Below, piece after piece: positions 11,058 to 22,121 of a stretch of DNA of 64,000 nucleotides; position 1 is the first letter of the stretch, and every line of letters begins with the position of its first letter. The stretch is taken from positions 733,588 through 797,587 of the forward strand of contig WELA01004268.1 of the NCBI GenBank assembly GCA_009602735.1, read 5' to 3'. Source of the DNA: Mesotaenium endlicherianum. Lineage: Eukaryota > Streptophyta > Zygnematophyceae > Zygnematales > Mesotaeniaceae. A program made the position numbers and the translations under genes. The notes below the pieces were generated by a model. It searched no databases, was not told where the DNA came from, and saw only the letters and a program-made list of their open reading frames with translations.

Positions 11058-12751
11058 CTAGGGGGTTTTTCCTGGGGCATCAGGATCAGGAGACTGAGAT
11101 CTGGACCTAGATCTGGACAGCCCTCTAGGTCTGTCAGCTGGCCTTCTAATGAACCCCGTTTGTTCTAAAGTTGGACCTCGAGGAGAACGAAGGATGGTAG
11201 CCTGCTCTTCACCCACTTGGATGTTGATCCCCACATAGACAGGCATTCCAATAGGATGTTGAAATACATTGGCAAGAGGTACATGTCCCTGAGCGAAGGG
11301 GGAGGCCCGGCATACCTCTGGCCACCCCGCGTGGCCCTCTTCTGAAACCCCTGTCCTCTGGGGATTTCTGCCTGTGTCTGCTGCCAAGTACAGTCAGATC
11401 AGCTTCTTCCCCTGCTTGGGCAAGTGGGCTGGGGGAGCGAGTGCGGGGTCCAATTGCCTCAATGACCGAGATCACGTTCCATATACCTGATCTTGGTTCC
11501 TTAGGAAGTGCCCCTGCCTGCCCCTGGGTCTCCTGAGTACCAGCTCCTGATGCTTCTCCTTTGCCTTGTTTTTCTTCCTCATCCCCCTCATCCTCCTCCT
11601 CTGAGAGAGTAGGAGTCTCGTCAACTAAGTCGTCCTGCTCTCTGGTAGACATGAAGTAGTCTACTGATCTCCCTTTCTTAGGGCGCGGTGGAGGTTGCTT
11701 GGCCTTCAGCCTGCTGATATCTATCCGGCCTGCATTCTTCGCCCATTTGACGAAGGCATGCTTTCCCTTAGAGAAGTAGTCTCTCCCCCTCCTCCTGTGC
11801 TCCTTGGTCTCTGCATTCATATTGCTCAGGCAGCCATTCAGCCTGGGGTCCCAAGGGGCAATGTGANCAAGGGGCGATGTGAGGTGGTAGGATGAGGTAG
11901 CCGTCTAGGCCATAGTGGAAATTGTTGGATTGGGCTCGATCACAATCCTGCTTTTTGTTTGTGACGGTCATCCACCTCCAGTCTGTTGGCTGCTGGTAAG
12001 ACTGGGGCCCATGCTCAGCTTTTCTCAGTTTACATGGGAACCAGTGGGGAGAGAATATCTGCTGCCCTGCTTCCCTGGCCAAGTACTCCCAGCTCCTTCT
12101 CTCAACTTCATTGTAAGCTGGCAATAGTGTGAGGTAAAATACCGTATCCTTAAAGCTATCGGGCCGCATGCTCACCATCCTGATGAGTCTCTGATCTCTC
12201 ATTATTCCCGGTATTGGGACTAGCTTGTTCTTTGAATCATCGGCAAGGCACCTGGCCTGCTCTGCTGTATAGCCCACCATCTTGGCATAATCCTCGTAGA
12301 GGACCACACCAGTGTGTGTCTCAATGTACCTATCCAATGCTGCAGTTCCTTCCCCCTGTAGCAGTGTTGTCTGTTCCAGCTTGTTGATCTCCTGGGCTGC
12401 CAGCAATGCTTCCTTCAGGTTATCAAAGTTTTGGCCACCCACCACAGTATACCTGTAAGTGGCCAAGCTCTTCTGCCTGTCCGCTTCAGCCTTTTTCCTT
12501 CTCTCCTTCTCTGCCGCCGCCGCTTCTTCTTGTTGTTTCTTCTGTCTCTCCTCCTCAGCTTTCCTGAGGTTTTCCGCTTCTTGATCCTTCTTCCTCTGTG
12601 CTTCTTCTGCCGCCTCTTGTTGTTTGCGAACCCTTTCTTGTTCTCTCCTGGTGAGGGACGTCGCCGCCAGCTCCTTCTGGTATTGCTCCATTGTCCTCCT
12701 GGCTTCTTCTGCCTTGCGCTTTCTGTTCTCCTTTTGTGTGGTGGGAGCCAT
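11058..12751 (-). pseudogene. Extra ORF (ORF3) of Ty3-1 between pol and the 3' LTR; unknown function
   Basis: Sense-strand ORF starting MAPTTQKENRKRK at 12751. Roughly the first 110 residues form a Lys/Glu/Gln/Arg-rich coiled coil. A globular part follows, including YRYTVVGGQNFDNL and DSFKDTVFYLTLLPAYNEVE, then an acidic stretch (LSEEEDEGDEEE) and an Arg/Ser-rich tail (LSRSRSRSQSPD). A single N at 11867 lies between two copies of the same 15-bp sequence; collapsing them keeps the frame. A further frame change near 11385 is probably a mutation. Total about 560 residues. No transmembrane segment or signal peptide is visible, so an envelope protein is unlikely despite the env-like position. Not recognised as a known family. 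Confidence 0.6.
11867..11867. other. Single-N assembly join
   Basis: The N lies between CAAGGGGCAATGTGA and CAAGGGGCGATGTGA, that is, the same sequence twice. Confidence 0.9.
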
Positions 12752-12778
12752 TCTCTGCATGTAACCAGGGCACAAGTT

Positions 12779-12779
12779 N
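12779..12779. other. Single-N assembly join
   Basis: Flanked by two versions of CATGTAACC(A/G)GGGCACAAGTT. It lies just upstream of the ORF3 start. Confidence 0.9.
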
Positions 12780-13204
12780 TCTCCACATGTAACCGGGGCA
12801 CAAGTTAGTAGGATATCGACCTTTGTCCTAGAAGTTGCAGGAAGGGAGTAAGTTCGTATTAGTATGGTGTATTCGTTTCTGTTTACCTTACAGGGTGATT
12901 GGTAGGAGTTGACGTAGTTGCAGAGCGCTAGACATAAACGTATAAATGTGTTTTCAGGTGTGTTAAGTGATGTATGGCTGTGCGAGGCCCTTTTTCCTTT
13001 AGCTAAAGGTGCTTTATGTGGGCCAGGCTGTCCCCTCTGTCACTATGCTGACACTTAGGGTTCACATAACTGTCCCTTTCTCGCTCTCGCACACTAATTG
13101 TCATGTATTTTCCCCTCCAACTGAAATGGAGACAGGACCTCCTGTCACCTTCCCGTGTCAACTGAAATGACTGTTAGGGAGGTGCTCCAGCCGCCCGAAG
13201 GTGG

Positions 13205-14787
13205 AATCGTTTCAACGCCCCTTTGGCATTAGTCAAATGGTCTTTACATTCCCAAGTGTCCCCAGAGACATCGTAACCCTTCCATCAAATGAGGTACTTC
13301 ATGACTTATTTAGACGATCGACGAACCGAGCGCGCGTCTAAAATCTCCTCAACCTCATATTCCTCAGGGTCGCCTTCCTGGACAGCGGGAACCGGTCCCG
13401 GTTGGACAGGTAACCGACCTGTGAACAGTGTATCACCTTTGATGTAGGGTTCCAGGAAGGAGACATTAAAGACCGGATGACCCTTGTATTCGGCTGACAT
13501 GTTCAGTTTGTAAGCATTCTTACCGACACGACGCACCACCGAATATGGACCGACCCAGATAGGACCAAGCTTTTTCTTGACCACACCAGGGAGGTACAGG
13601 TGCTGAGAATGCAGTTTGACCAAATCACCTTTAGAAAAGGTCAGCTCTCGACGGTGCTGATTAGCGTACTTTTGTTGGTTTTCTTGGGCTCTGTGCAGGT
13701 TTTGCTAGACTTCTGACAGGGTGTCAGCAAACTCCTGAGTTAACTGGAGGGAGACCAGATTGTCAATCCCTTCAGGGTGAGTTAAAGTCTCCCCCAGGAC
13801 ATCTAAAGGAGACTTAGGGACTCTACCCAGGCTGAGTTCAAACGGAGTCTTGCCCGTTGACGCGTGCACCGCACTGTTGACCGCAAACTGGATTTGAGGT
13901 AACAGGTCATCCCAATTATCTTGTTTTTGATTAATATAGGCTCTCAGTACCTCTTGTAGAACTCGGTTAGTTCTCTCAGTCTGCCCATCAGTCTGAGGGT
14001 GGTTTGCTGTGCTGAGCAGCTGTTTGACTCCCATTAACCCCATTAAAGTCCTCCAGAACTTAGAGGTAAATTTTGAGTCTCTGTCTGAGATTATGTTAGA
14101 GAGTAGCCCATGGTGGCATACTACATGGTTGTAGAACTGTCTCGCTGTTTCGAGTGCAGTTATTTTGACAATTGTGGGGATGAATATGACCATTTTTGTC
14201 AATTTATCCACAACTACCAGTATCGAATCATGCCCATTGGCAAATCGTGGCAGCGTGACCACCCAGTCCATAGATATCGTTTGCCTGCCGCCAGCTGGGA
14301 TGGGCAGCGGTTGTAAGAGGCCCCCCGGTGGTGTGTGCCTAGACTTATTCTTTTGACACTGGTCACAGGACTTAACGTATTTCAAGACCTCCCGAGGTAA
14401 TCCCTCCCAATGATAATGTTTTGCCACTTTGCCAACAGTTTTGGCCTGCCCCAAATGCCCACCCAATAAACTGTCATGTGCTTGACTCAATAAAAGAGAC
14501 CTTATTTCCACGTTATTAGGAATGACCAGCTTCAGCCTGCCTGAAGTGGTTTCAGTCACCTAGACCCCTCCCTTAAGCTTATACCCCAGTGCAGTAGCAC
14601 GACACATACCAGTAGTGGGGTTGGGCTCAAATGTTGGGTCAGAAAGGTAGGCTTTCCTAAGTTGTTCAAGGAAGGACTTTTTCACCGTTAGTGAAGTGAG
14701 TGCACACAGGACTTTATCTACAGCATGCTGACTAAAGTTCCTTTCTTGCAAGTCAGGTCTTCTAGAGAGTGCATCAGCAACATTCAA
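13205..14787 (-). pseudogene. Ty3-1 integrase with degenerate chromodomain
   Basis: Begins with the RNase H/integrase linker (ADALSRRPD). The HHCC zinc motif follows (H and H around HDSLLGGHLG, then CDQCQ), then the catalytic core with Asp in SMDW, Asp in SDRDSKF and Glu in GQTERTNR. The C-terminus has the GPY-type block (GPYSVVRRV) and the start of a chromodomain, EEYEVEEILDAR. Two stop codons break it before the recognisable WKGY...TWE half at about 13205-13290. A stop also separates the 14560-14787 and 13705-14559 segments. Target-choice function through a chromodomain is known for chromoviruses and lost here. Confidence 0.88.
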
Positions 14788-14814
14788 CTTCCCTGGTTTG
14801 TAGACGATCTGGAC

Positions 14815-16216
14815 TTAAATTTTCCCCAGCATCTGGCTCCAGCGATTCTCCCTCCTGGATAGCTTGGACATCTTCTGAAAGTGAGTCAGAGCTAGATGAT
14901 CTGTAATCACCTTAAAAGCTTTACCATGAAAGTATGCTCTCCACTGTTTGAGTACATGAATGATAGCTAGCAGCTCTTTATCATGCATTGAGTAATTAAT
15001 CTCCGCTGGATTAAATTTCATAGACTCAGACAACACAGGATGCCACTCCTGCCGTACCTTACCATCCTTTGTGGTTTTGTCAGCAGGCTGCAACAAAATA
15101 GCACCCATGGCAAAGTCAGAGGCATCAGTAACCACCTGCACCGGTTTGCTGGGGTCATACACGGCTAGCACTGGGGCAGAACAAAGGGCATCTTTAAGGG
15201 TCTGGAAGGCAGCCTGCTGCTCCCCCCCCACACATACCCTATGTCTTTCTTAGTAAGGTCAATCAGTTTACTGGCCTTTGTACAATAATTCTCAATAAAT
15301 CTCCTATAGTAATTATTCAACCCGAGGAAGGATCTAACTTCAGAGACAGACTGTGGTACTGGCCAGTCCCTTATGGTCTGGACTTTCTTAGGATCCACAC
15401 TGATGCCTTCTGTACTGACAATGTGGCCTAAGAATTCAATACTTTCTTTATAGAAATCACACTTGCTCATTTTAGCATAAAAGTGATTTTTTCTCAGAGT
15501 GTCCAGGACTGTCTTTAAGTGTTTAGTGTGCTGCGCTTCATCTTTAGAGAAAATTAAAATATCATCCAAGAATACTTGCACAAACTTATCCAAATAAGGT
15601 CTGAAAATGTCATCCATAGCACCCATGAAGGTCGCAGGAGCATTAGTCAGTCCAAATGGCATCACGTTGAACTCATAGTGTCCATAACGTGTGCGGAAGG
15701 CAGTCTTGTGTTCATTCCCCTCAGCAATTCCGATTGATGATAACCACTCTTGAGATCTATCTTACTGAACACCTTAGCACCAGACAGGGTATCAAGCAAG
15801 TCCTTGATTCTGGGTAAAGCATACTTGTTCTTTACTGTAATTCTGTTCAGGGCTCTGTAATCCACACACATCCGCATACTGCCATCCTTTTTCTTAACAA
15901 ATAGGATGGGTGCGCCGTAAGGTGATTTACTGGGAGAAATATAACCATTTTCCTCAAGCTCTGCAATCTGTGTTTTCAACTCCTCGCTCTCCACATAAGA
16001 CAAGCCATACGTGCGTTGCCAGGGTGGCTGACTCCCAGGTAATAAATCAATCCTATGATCTACTTCCCTCTTAGGGGGTAGTCCTGGAGGCATATTAAAT
16101 ACATCCGTGTACTGAGCAACAATTTTTGCAGCAGTAGGGTGCTCCGGAGGGCTTACCTTTTTCTCAACCACTTCTTCAGGTTGAGGAGGTACCTCTCTTA
16201 GCAGCAGACAGAACAT
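14815..16216 (-). pseudogene. Ty3-1 reverse transcriptase and RNase H
   Basis: RT blocks in order: [57 protein letters not shown] and the catalytic FLDDIL (the Ty3 form of YxDD). A frameshift near 15700 separates the palm halves and another near 15200 precedes RNase H. RNase H shows the VVTDASDFAMGAIL Asp motif, the DKELLAI Glu motif and the ITDHLAL Asp motif. The Ty3/gypsy order RT-RNaseH-integrase holds. Confidence 0.92.
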
Positions 16217-16252
16217 TCTGTCTTCCTTCTGGTTCCAGCTTTAGCTCTGTAA

Positions 16253-16696
16253 TCAGGCATTCAGCAATCTGCATCCTTCAGGAAGCCTCTTCTTTTCCTT
16301 CATTTGCCCTCCATACAGGACAAGAGGAAGAGCACTGGTGGGTGCCAAGTTAGTCTGCCCATCACAAGCTCCTCTCACTTTAATTGTACCTCTGCTCCAA
16401 CACACTTCAGCTTGATGTCCATTAAGCCAGGACCTGCCTAGCACGAGATCATAAAAGCCAGTGTTGAGTACCTCAAATGTAAGCGTTTCACTTAGAGATG
16501 TAATGCCAGAACCTAACTGGACCTCAATAGGCTTGGTTATAACTCCTCCCGAGATACTTGAGGCATCTCCAAGGAATATTTTTCTATTCCCTTGGGTGAC
16601 AGTGGGCAGCCTTAGCCGCTTAACTAAGTCCTTGTGGATAAAAGTATGTGACGCCCCTCCGTCAACAAATACCCTCACCTTCCTACCTGCAATCAT
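16253..16696 (-). pseudogene. Ty3-1 aspartic protease
   Basis: Contains the active-site loop FVDGGASHTFI (family usual D-S/T-G-A) and the second conserved block DLVLGRSWL. The Ser/Thr of the triad is replaced by Gly (DGGA), which may impair activity. It lies between the zinc knuckle and RT. Confidence 0.85.
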
Positions 16697-16956
16697 GCAA
16701 TGCAGTAGGATAGGGGGGACTGTCCTTTCCTAACTTTCGCATTGTTCTCCTGACTTAGCAAAGAAATGTTGGACATCAGGTGGAACAAGAGCATCCAGAG
16801 TGTGCACTCTCTGGACGTCTATATTGCTGATGGTCTCCTTTATCTGGTTGTCAGGCATGCATAGTGAATCCAGTTCAGCAGGACCCATAATACCTGCTAC
16901 GAGGGCAACTAGTGACGACTCACTATCTCTAGCATCCTCACAGTCAGTAGACTGAA

Positions 16957-18444
16957 TTACTGACTGTTGCTGTCTTTTAAAGGCTGGTCTTTTCTCTCGA
17001 CCTTAGGAAGGTGCTTGTCTGGACACTGCTGTCTGAAGTGACCTGGCTGCCGGCAATGGAAGCAAACAGATTTTGCTGAGGCTGGTCTCGGCTTAGTCCT
17101 ACCACCACCTCTTCCATAGCCGCCTCGAGAGAAACCACCTCTCCCTCTAGACTGCATAGCATTGTACTCATACTCATATTCATCACCCTGATTATCNCAC
17201 CTTGATCATCCTCAGCCTGGTCTCCTTCAATTGCCTTGTAGGAATCGTGGGGCTTTTTGACAACCTTCGACACCAAAGCATTACTCTGGCGCTTGTGATT
17301 GAACTGCAACTGATCCCAGGCATCAGCATCCTGGATCAAGTCAGCCAGTTTCTCATACTTCTTCTCAGCAAAATGACCAGAGACTTCGGATTTCAAGCCA
17401 TACCTGAAGTACGCTATCCTATATCGTTCTGGCAAGTCTGGCTGTTTCATCATGTTCTCCTGGAACTTTTGAGCAAACTCAGCAACTGAAGTGGTCTGCT
17501 TCAGTGTCAGGGAGATCATTGCATATATAGCTTTCTCCTGCTGGTTGATGACATCAAATTTCTCATGCAACTTCTTGACAAACTCTACCCACGTAGGGTC
17601 ATCGAGTTGCTGAGCCTTACGCTCTCCTTTCTAATAAGGCCACCAATCTACGGCACTGCCTTTCAGTAGCGCACCGGTGTGCCTGACCTTCTCGTAATCT
17701 TGCAGTTTTGGGTAGTTCTTCAGCCACTGCTCAACATCCGCGAGCAACATGATCAGGTAATATTTTCTGTTTCCCTCAGGATCATAGTCCTGGGGAGGTT
17801 TCGGCTTGGGCTTACTAGGCCCTCGGCCACCACCACCAGTGGTTTGAGACCCCAGTTGGTCTCTGTCCCGCAGTAGAGACATTATGATTCTTTTGTCCTC
17901 CTGTTGGGACTGATACATGGTCGCTATTTGCGACTGCATTTGAACGAACAATGCTCCCAAGTCTACACTCTGGGGTGGTAGTCTAGCAAACGCAGCAGCA
18001 GCATTGGCATCTACTCGCTGAGTAGTCCTCAACAATCCCTCTCGCTCCTGCAGCAGCAATTTCTGCTGCATTCAGCCGGTCACGTATTTGACCTAGGGGT
18101 ACATTGAGTTGTACAGCAGGAGGTGGGTTCAGAACATTGGCCCTGGATACCATAAGTTCTTTAACCGTGCGCTCGCCAGCGGGCTGTCCTTCCCTCCTTT
18201 CTGTATCTACAGCAGCCTTTGCTAAGTGTTCAGCTAATTTGGCTCTCTCCTCCTTGGCTTGCTGTGCTGCGACTGCGGCAATAGCAGCTGCCTCATCTGC
18301 AGCCTCTCTAGCTGCAGTATCTGCCACTGCTTCAGAATAGGTACGGGTTCCCGCTACATGGCTTTCCGCCTGGTTTTCGACATTCTGGTTATCCTGGTTC
18401 TCCATGTCTTGGGAGGTGCTAGTTTGAGACCTTGTCCTTACCAT
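16957..18444 (-). pseudogene. Ty3-1 gag with CCHC zinc knuckle
   Basis: Starts MVRTRSQTSTSQ just inside the PBS. Ala/Glu-rich helices lead to a capsid-like region (GALLKGSAVDWW, FAQKFQENMM) and end in the knuckle CFHCRQPGHFRQQC (C-x2-C-x4-H-x4-C). A stop follows VDWWPY at about 17631 and a frameshift lies near 18000. The N at 17197 sits between two versions of a 13-bp overlap. Confidence 0.88.
17197..17197. other. Single-N assembly join
   Basis: Flanked by CACCCTGATTATC and CACCTTGATCATC, a repeated 13-bp overlap inside the Ty3-1 gag. Confidence 0.88.
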
Positions 18445-18464
18445 ACAAAGAAGACTGTGATAAC

Positions 18465-18477
18465 TGCTTCGATACCA
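18465..18477 (-). promoter_or_regulatory. Primer-binding site of Ty3-1
   Basis: On the minus strand, TGGTATCGAAGCAG follows the 5' LTR. It resembles the initiator-tRNA-Met primer site TGGTATCAGAGC that is common in plant Ty3 elements. The reading is by similarity only. Confidence 0.7.
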
Positions 18478-18478
18478 T

Positions 18479-19198
18479 TGAAATGAATTGACTTACCAAA
18501 TAGGCGATTAACAATTAATGAAGATCTTTATATCAGCAAGTAATCTTTATGGTATTTTTCGTTAACTGGTTAAACGGCAAAAGGACAACACACTAGCAGT
18601 GAACAATACTCGTAAGTCAAATGCAAGTAAACTAGCATGAATAATGCAATCAGTAAACTCACGTATAAGCAAGGTTAGAAGACAGTGCGTATCAATGGCT
18701 TCTCGCCTTGGATCCTGATCTCTCTCCGTAAGCTGTACAAGAGAGTTGGCCTCGTTTTCGAATGCCGAATTCGAGAGCAATGCCTAGCATATGTACATGG
18801 AATGAGTTTACTGTTCAACGGCCAGTGGGATGGCACCGCCTACCCGGGAGTTAACCACGTTGGTAGGACCTCGGTTAACCAAATCCATCGCCATCTCCCA
18901 TCATCCCGAATCGCCATCATCATAGGGATGTCATTTGGCCATTCATCTAGCATATCACACTTAGATGCATATCGAGGCAGTTCGCTGCTACCGAGTACGG
19001 AAGTCAGCTGGCTGTCAAAGAATGTGTCAGCAAGCTGACTTAAGTTGACTTCAGCCTGCTGCTTCCGGCTGAGTCATTAAACTGATACTAAATATAAAGT
19101 CCAGCAGACTGATAATCAACTAGAGTTTAGTAGGCTGAACTTTAATAACTATTATATTTAAATGAATATTATATCTACTAATATACTGATTCATTACA
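18479..19198 (-). repeat. 5' LTR of Ty3-1 (720 bp)
   Basis: Starts TGAAATGAATTGACTTACC and ends CATTACA, matching the ends of the 9959 LTR. It is followed by the CTGAT target duplicate. Confidence 0.95.
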
Positions 19199-21380
19199 CT
19201 GATAGAACTTGACTCTGAATAGGTCCTCTCCTACATGCAGGCCTGCTGTAATGACAGTGCCTATTTCCTCCAGCAGCCTTGAAGACACTCCCTGTATGCC
19301 CTTGTAGTCATCCTGACCTTCAAAGCATACGAGAGTGCAGGTATTAGCTGCTGAGTTTGTCATGTCCAAGCTGTCCTTTGTTATAAATTTGACAGCTATT
19401 GTAGTCTGGTCTACTCCCCTGTGTAGTGCTGCTGCGTCTTTTATAATCTGCACCCTTACTACTCTGCCTGGTTGGAGTTGCAATTGTACTATGCGTCGTC
19501 TTAAAGTTTCTTGCAATGACAAGGTCACTGCCAGCCCATCTGCACTCTCCTGAGGTCCCACTTGAGCGTAGATCTTGGCTGCCAGGTTCTCTACTTTCCT
19601 CCTGGAAGGCAGCTTGGGGAGGGGAATCTTGGTGTTCTTGATGTACTTGGGCTCCCATAGTCCTGTTGCTTGAGAGTATGTCTTTGACATGATGTTGACA
19701 AGCATTTGGTATTGCTCTTGAGAAAGCTTCAACTTGTACTTGATAGCCAGCCCTAACCTGTCATCCCACTGCTCCTGTATTTGCTTCACTGTGGCTGAGG
19801 TGCAATTCTATCGTAATAGCTTCCAGCATGTCTTTGTTCTCTGGTTTGTTCAAGAAGGCTGTCAATGTCTCACATCCAAACTTGTCCCCCATAAACAGCT
19901 TCAGGTCATTGCTCATTCTTTGCCATGTTCTTGCAGATTCCCTACCTACTCTACGACGCTTTGCTGGAGGAGTTTGAGAGGCTGCCATTAACACCTTTTG
20001 CTTGAGGTACCTTATCTCTCTCCTAGCTCCTCTCAAGTCTTTCTTCATGCCCATGAACTGCCGAGCAACATGTACCTTCCTATTGATTGTTTTCCTCTTC
20101 AGGCTTTTGTATTCTTCTGCATATTTTAGCATTTTAGACTTATATCTCTCTACTTTACTCTCTAGCCTCTTTGAAGTATCTACAGGTTCTTTCTCAGCAC
20201 CTGTTTTCTTCCTCTTCAAAAATCTGCCACCTGTTCCTCTAGACATGTTTGTGTTAGTCTGCACTCTTGGTAATGTCACTCTATTGGGTTGATCATGATT
20301 CTTTTTGGCTCTTTGGATGGGTGCAGGTTCATTTTGGGACACAGATTCTACAGGATCCATGATGAAAAAGACCTTCTGTACGAATGTGTACAGAGTTATA
20401 GGCAAATTGATAGGTAGGTAGGTGGTAAAATGTTGGTTCAACAGATTTTGGCATTTTCTTATTTTTTGATTTTTTAATTCTATTTTTTTTTTTTTGCATT
20501 TTTTGGAAAAGAAATTATTTGAGCATGTAGAGTTCACTTGTGCCTACACACCAAAAATGTGGCATAGATTGAAATGCACATGTAGCAGGACTTATGAGGG
20601 TGAGAAAACTAAAGTGGCAGTTGTTTTACGTGTACTTTTCATTAAACTTTAGAAAACTCTTAAAGTATAAAAACACCTTCAAATTTTGGATTCAAAATTG
20701 TTATGCAATCCTCTTACATAGAAGAACAGTCATGCAAAGGTATAGCATCAAAAAATGCCAAGTTGTTAATATATGCAACTGAACACATGCATTAAAAAGA
20801 GTCACCTTTCAGGAAGTTGACTTATCGCCTACTTTTGCATATATAGCTCATGGGCCCTATCTTGGGCTGTGGTGCTTAGAATGGGCTGTAACTTGACCAG
20901 TAGCACTATGGGGGGGTTCAAAATCTAGTAGAACTATATTCAGATCCGTACTCCAAGTGCTTCTGCATTGTACGGATTGGCATGGTTCACATGTGCGAGA
21001 AACTCCACATGTCACATTTTGGAGGCTCACAGCCTGGTGTAGTTTGATGCAAATTGGATTTTTTTTTCTTTCATGGCTACCCAGTTGGGTTCTTAATGCC
21101 TCTTCAAAATTTGGGGGAATCAAGAAAGTGGAGTACAAGTTATGGCCATCTGTATGAAGTGATAAAAAGTGCAACATGTAGTATTTTTCCAGTTTAGCTT
21201 ACTTTTGCAGATTTCAGTTTGTGTGCATATCTTGGGTCTCAATGAATGGAATGACCCAAAACTTCACTAATAGCTCTATGAGCGCATGAAAAATCCAATG
21301 AAACAATTTGCAGATCCGTACTACAAATATTCCGCATTTTACGGACTCCCACTCTGCACATGTGTGAAAAGCACCACATG

Positions 21381-22121
21381 TGAAAGGGGCAGAGTGCCCT
21401 AGTGGAAGCGTAGTGACTCACGAGGAACAAAGCCAGTTGCAATCATACTCAAGAGTGCAGCGGCATATTGCTAAGAAAGCTTAGGAAACTTACTTGACAT
21501 TTTTAGTGGCAAGAAACTGCTCACAAATGATGTAGAATGGAAGGCCTTGTCATTACTAACCCATAGAAATTTACAGAAGTGAAAACTGATAAGAAACAAA
21601 GTTATGCCTATTTATAATTTTTTGCCTAAGTGCTCCTCCCTAGGAGGAAGCTACGGATTTTCCTAAGTGTTCGTCAAATCGTCCCTTCCAGAATATTCGT
21701 GAGTAAGCCAGATCAGTCTAATCTGACGTGTCGGGCCGAATTGACGTCCACATACATGCATCGACATTACTAGAATATTCTATCTTAGACGCGCTAGGCT
21801 AAACCCAAACTTCTAGGTAAATCGACCTAGTCGGCACTCCGCGTCAGCCGAACTTACGTGAAGGTTCGAGTTCACACTAACGGGCCAGATCACTCGACGC
21901 TGTCGGTCAATTTAACGGTCGCGCTCACCGCGAATGAAGGACAGTCGTCAACCGACCTCAAAACTAACTAAACTTCGGAAATCCATAACTCTCTCAATAC
22001 TTGACCAAATTCCATGAACTTTATATCAAAATGACCACAAAAATGCACTCTACACTAATATACAATCAAAACATACTTTCATGAAACTCAAAAATGCACT
22101 TTGTAAACCTATGACCTTACA
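21381..22121 (-). repeat. 3' LTR of Ty3-2 (741 bp)
   Basis: TG...CA ends. Matches 27511-28253 with scattered substitutions. The pol stop codon lies inside it (22109-22111). Confidence 0.95.

Larger units (their letters stand above)
9959..19198 (-). mobile_element. Ty3/gypsy chromovirus-like LTR retrotransposon (Ty3-1) with extra 3' ORF
   Basis: LTRs at 9959-10945 and 18479-19198 begin TGAAA and end TTACA as read on +. Flanks are the 5-bp duplication CTGAT (9954-9958 and 19199-19203), which proves insertion into copy A ORF2. The element reads on the minus strand: PBS, gag with zinc knuckle, protease, RT, RNase H, integrase, a decayed chromodomain, an additional ORF, PPT and 3' LTR. Several in-frame stops and frameshifts mark it as non-autonomous. 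Three single-N assembly joins fall inside (11867, 12779, 17197). Confidence 0.95.
8940..20360 (-). pseudogene. Transposon ORF2 (RAG1/Transib-like transposase), copy A, disrupted
   Basis: Reads on the minus strand from ATG 20360. Segments: 20360 to about 19793 (N-terminal basic and coiled-coil region), a frameshift near 19790, then to 19204. At that point Ty3-1 is inserted with CTGAT target duplicates, and the frame resumes at 9953 with the GGDYKF/PCLWC block. A TAA stop follows near 9303. A last segment (9301-8940) carries H-x4-H and the SGEGIE glutamate motif. It ends about 39 codons short of copy B by an early stop. All three acidic candidates and the zinc ligands are still readable, but the gene is dead. 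Confidence 0.88.

Noticed and set aside
11058-12751. ORF3 of Ty3-1 as an envelope gene
   Set aside because: The position is env-like, but there is no signal peptide, transmembrane helix or fusion-peptide-like segment.
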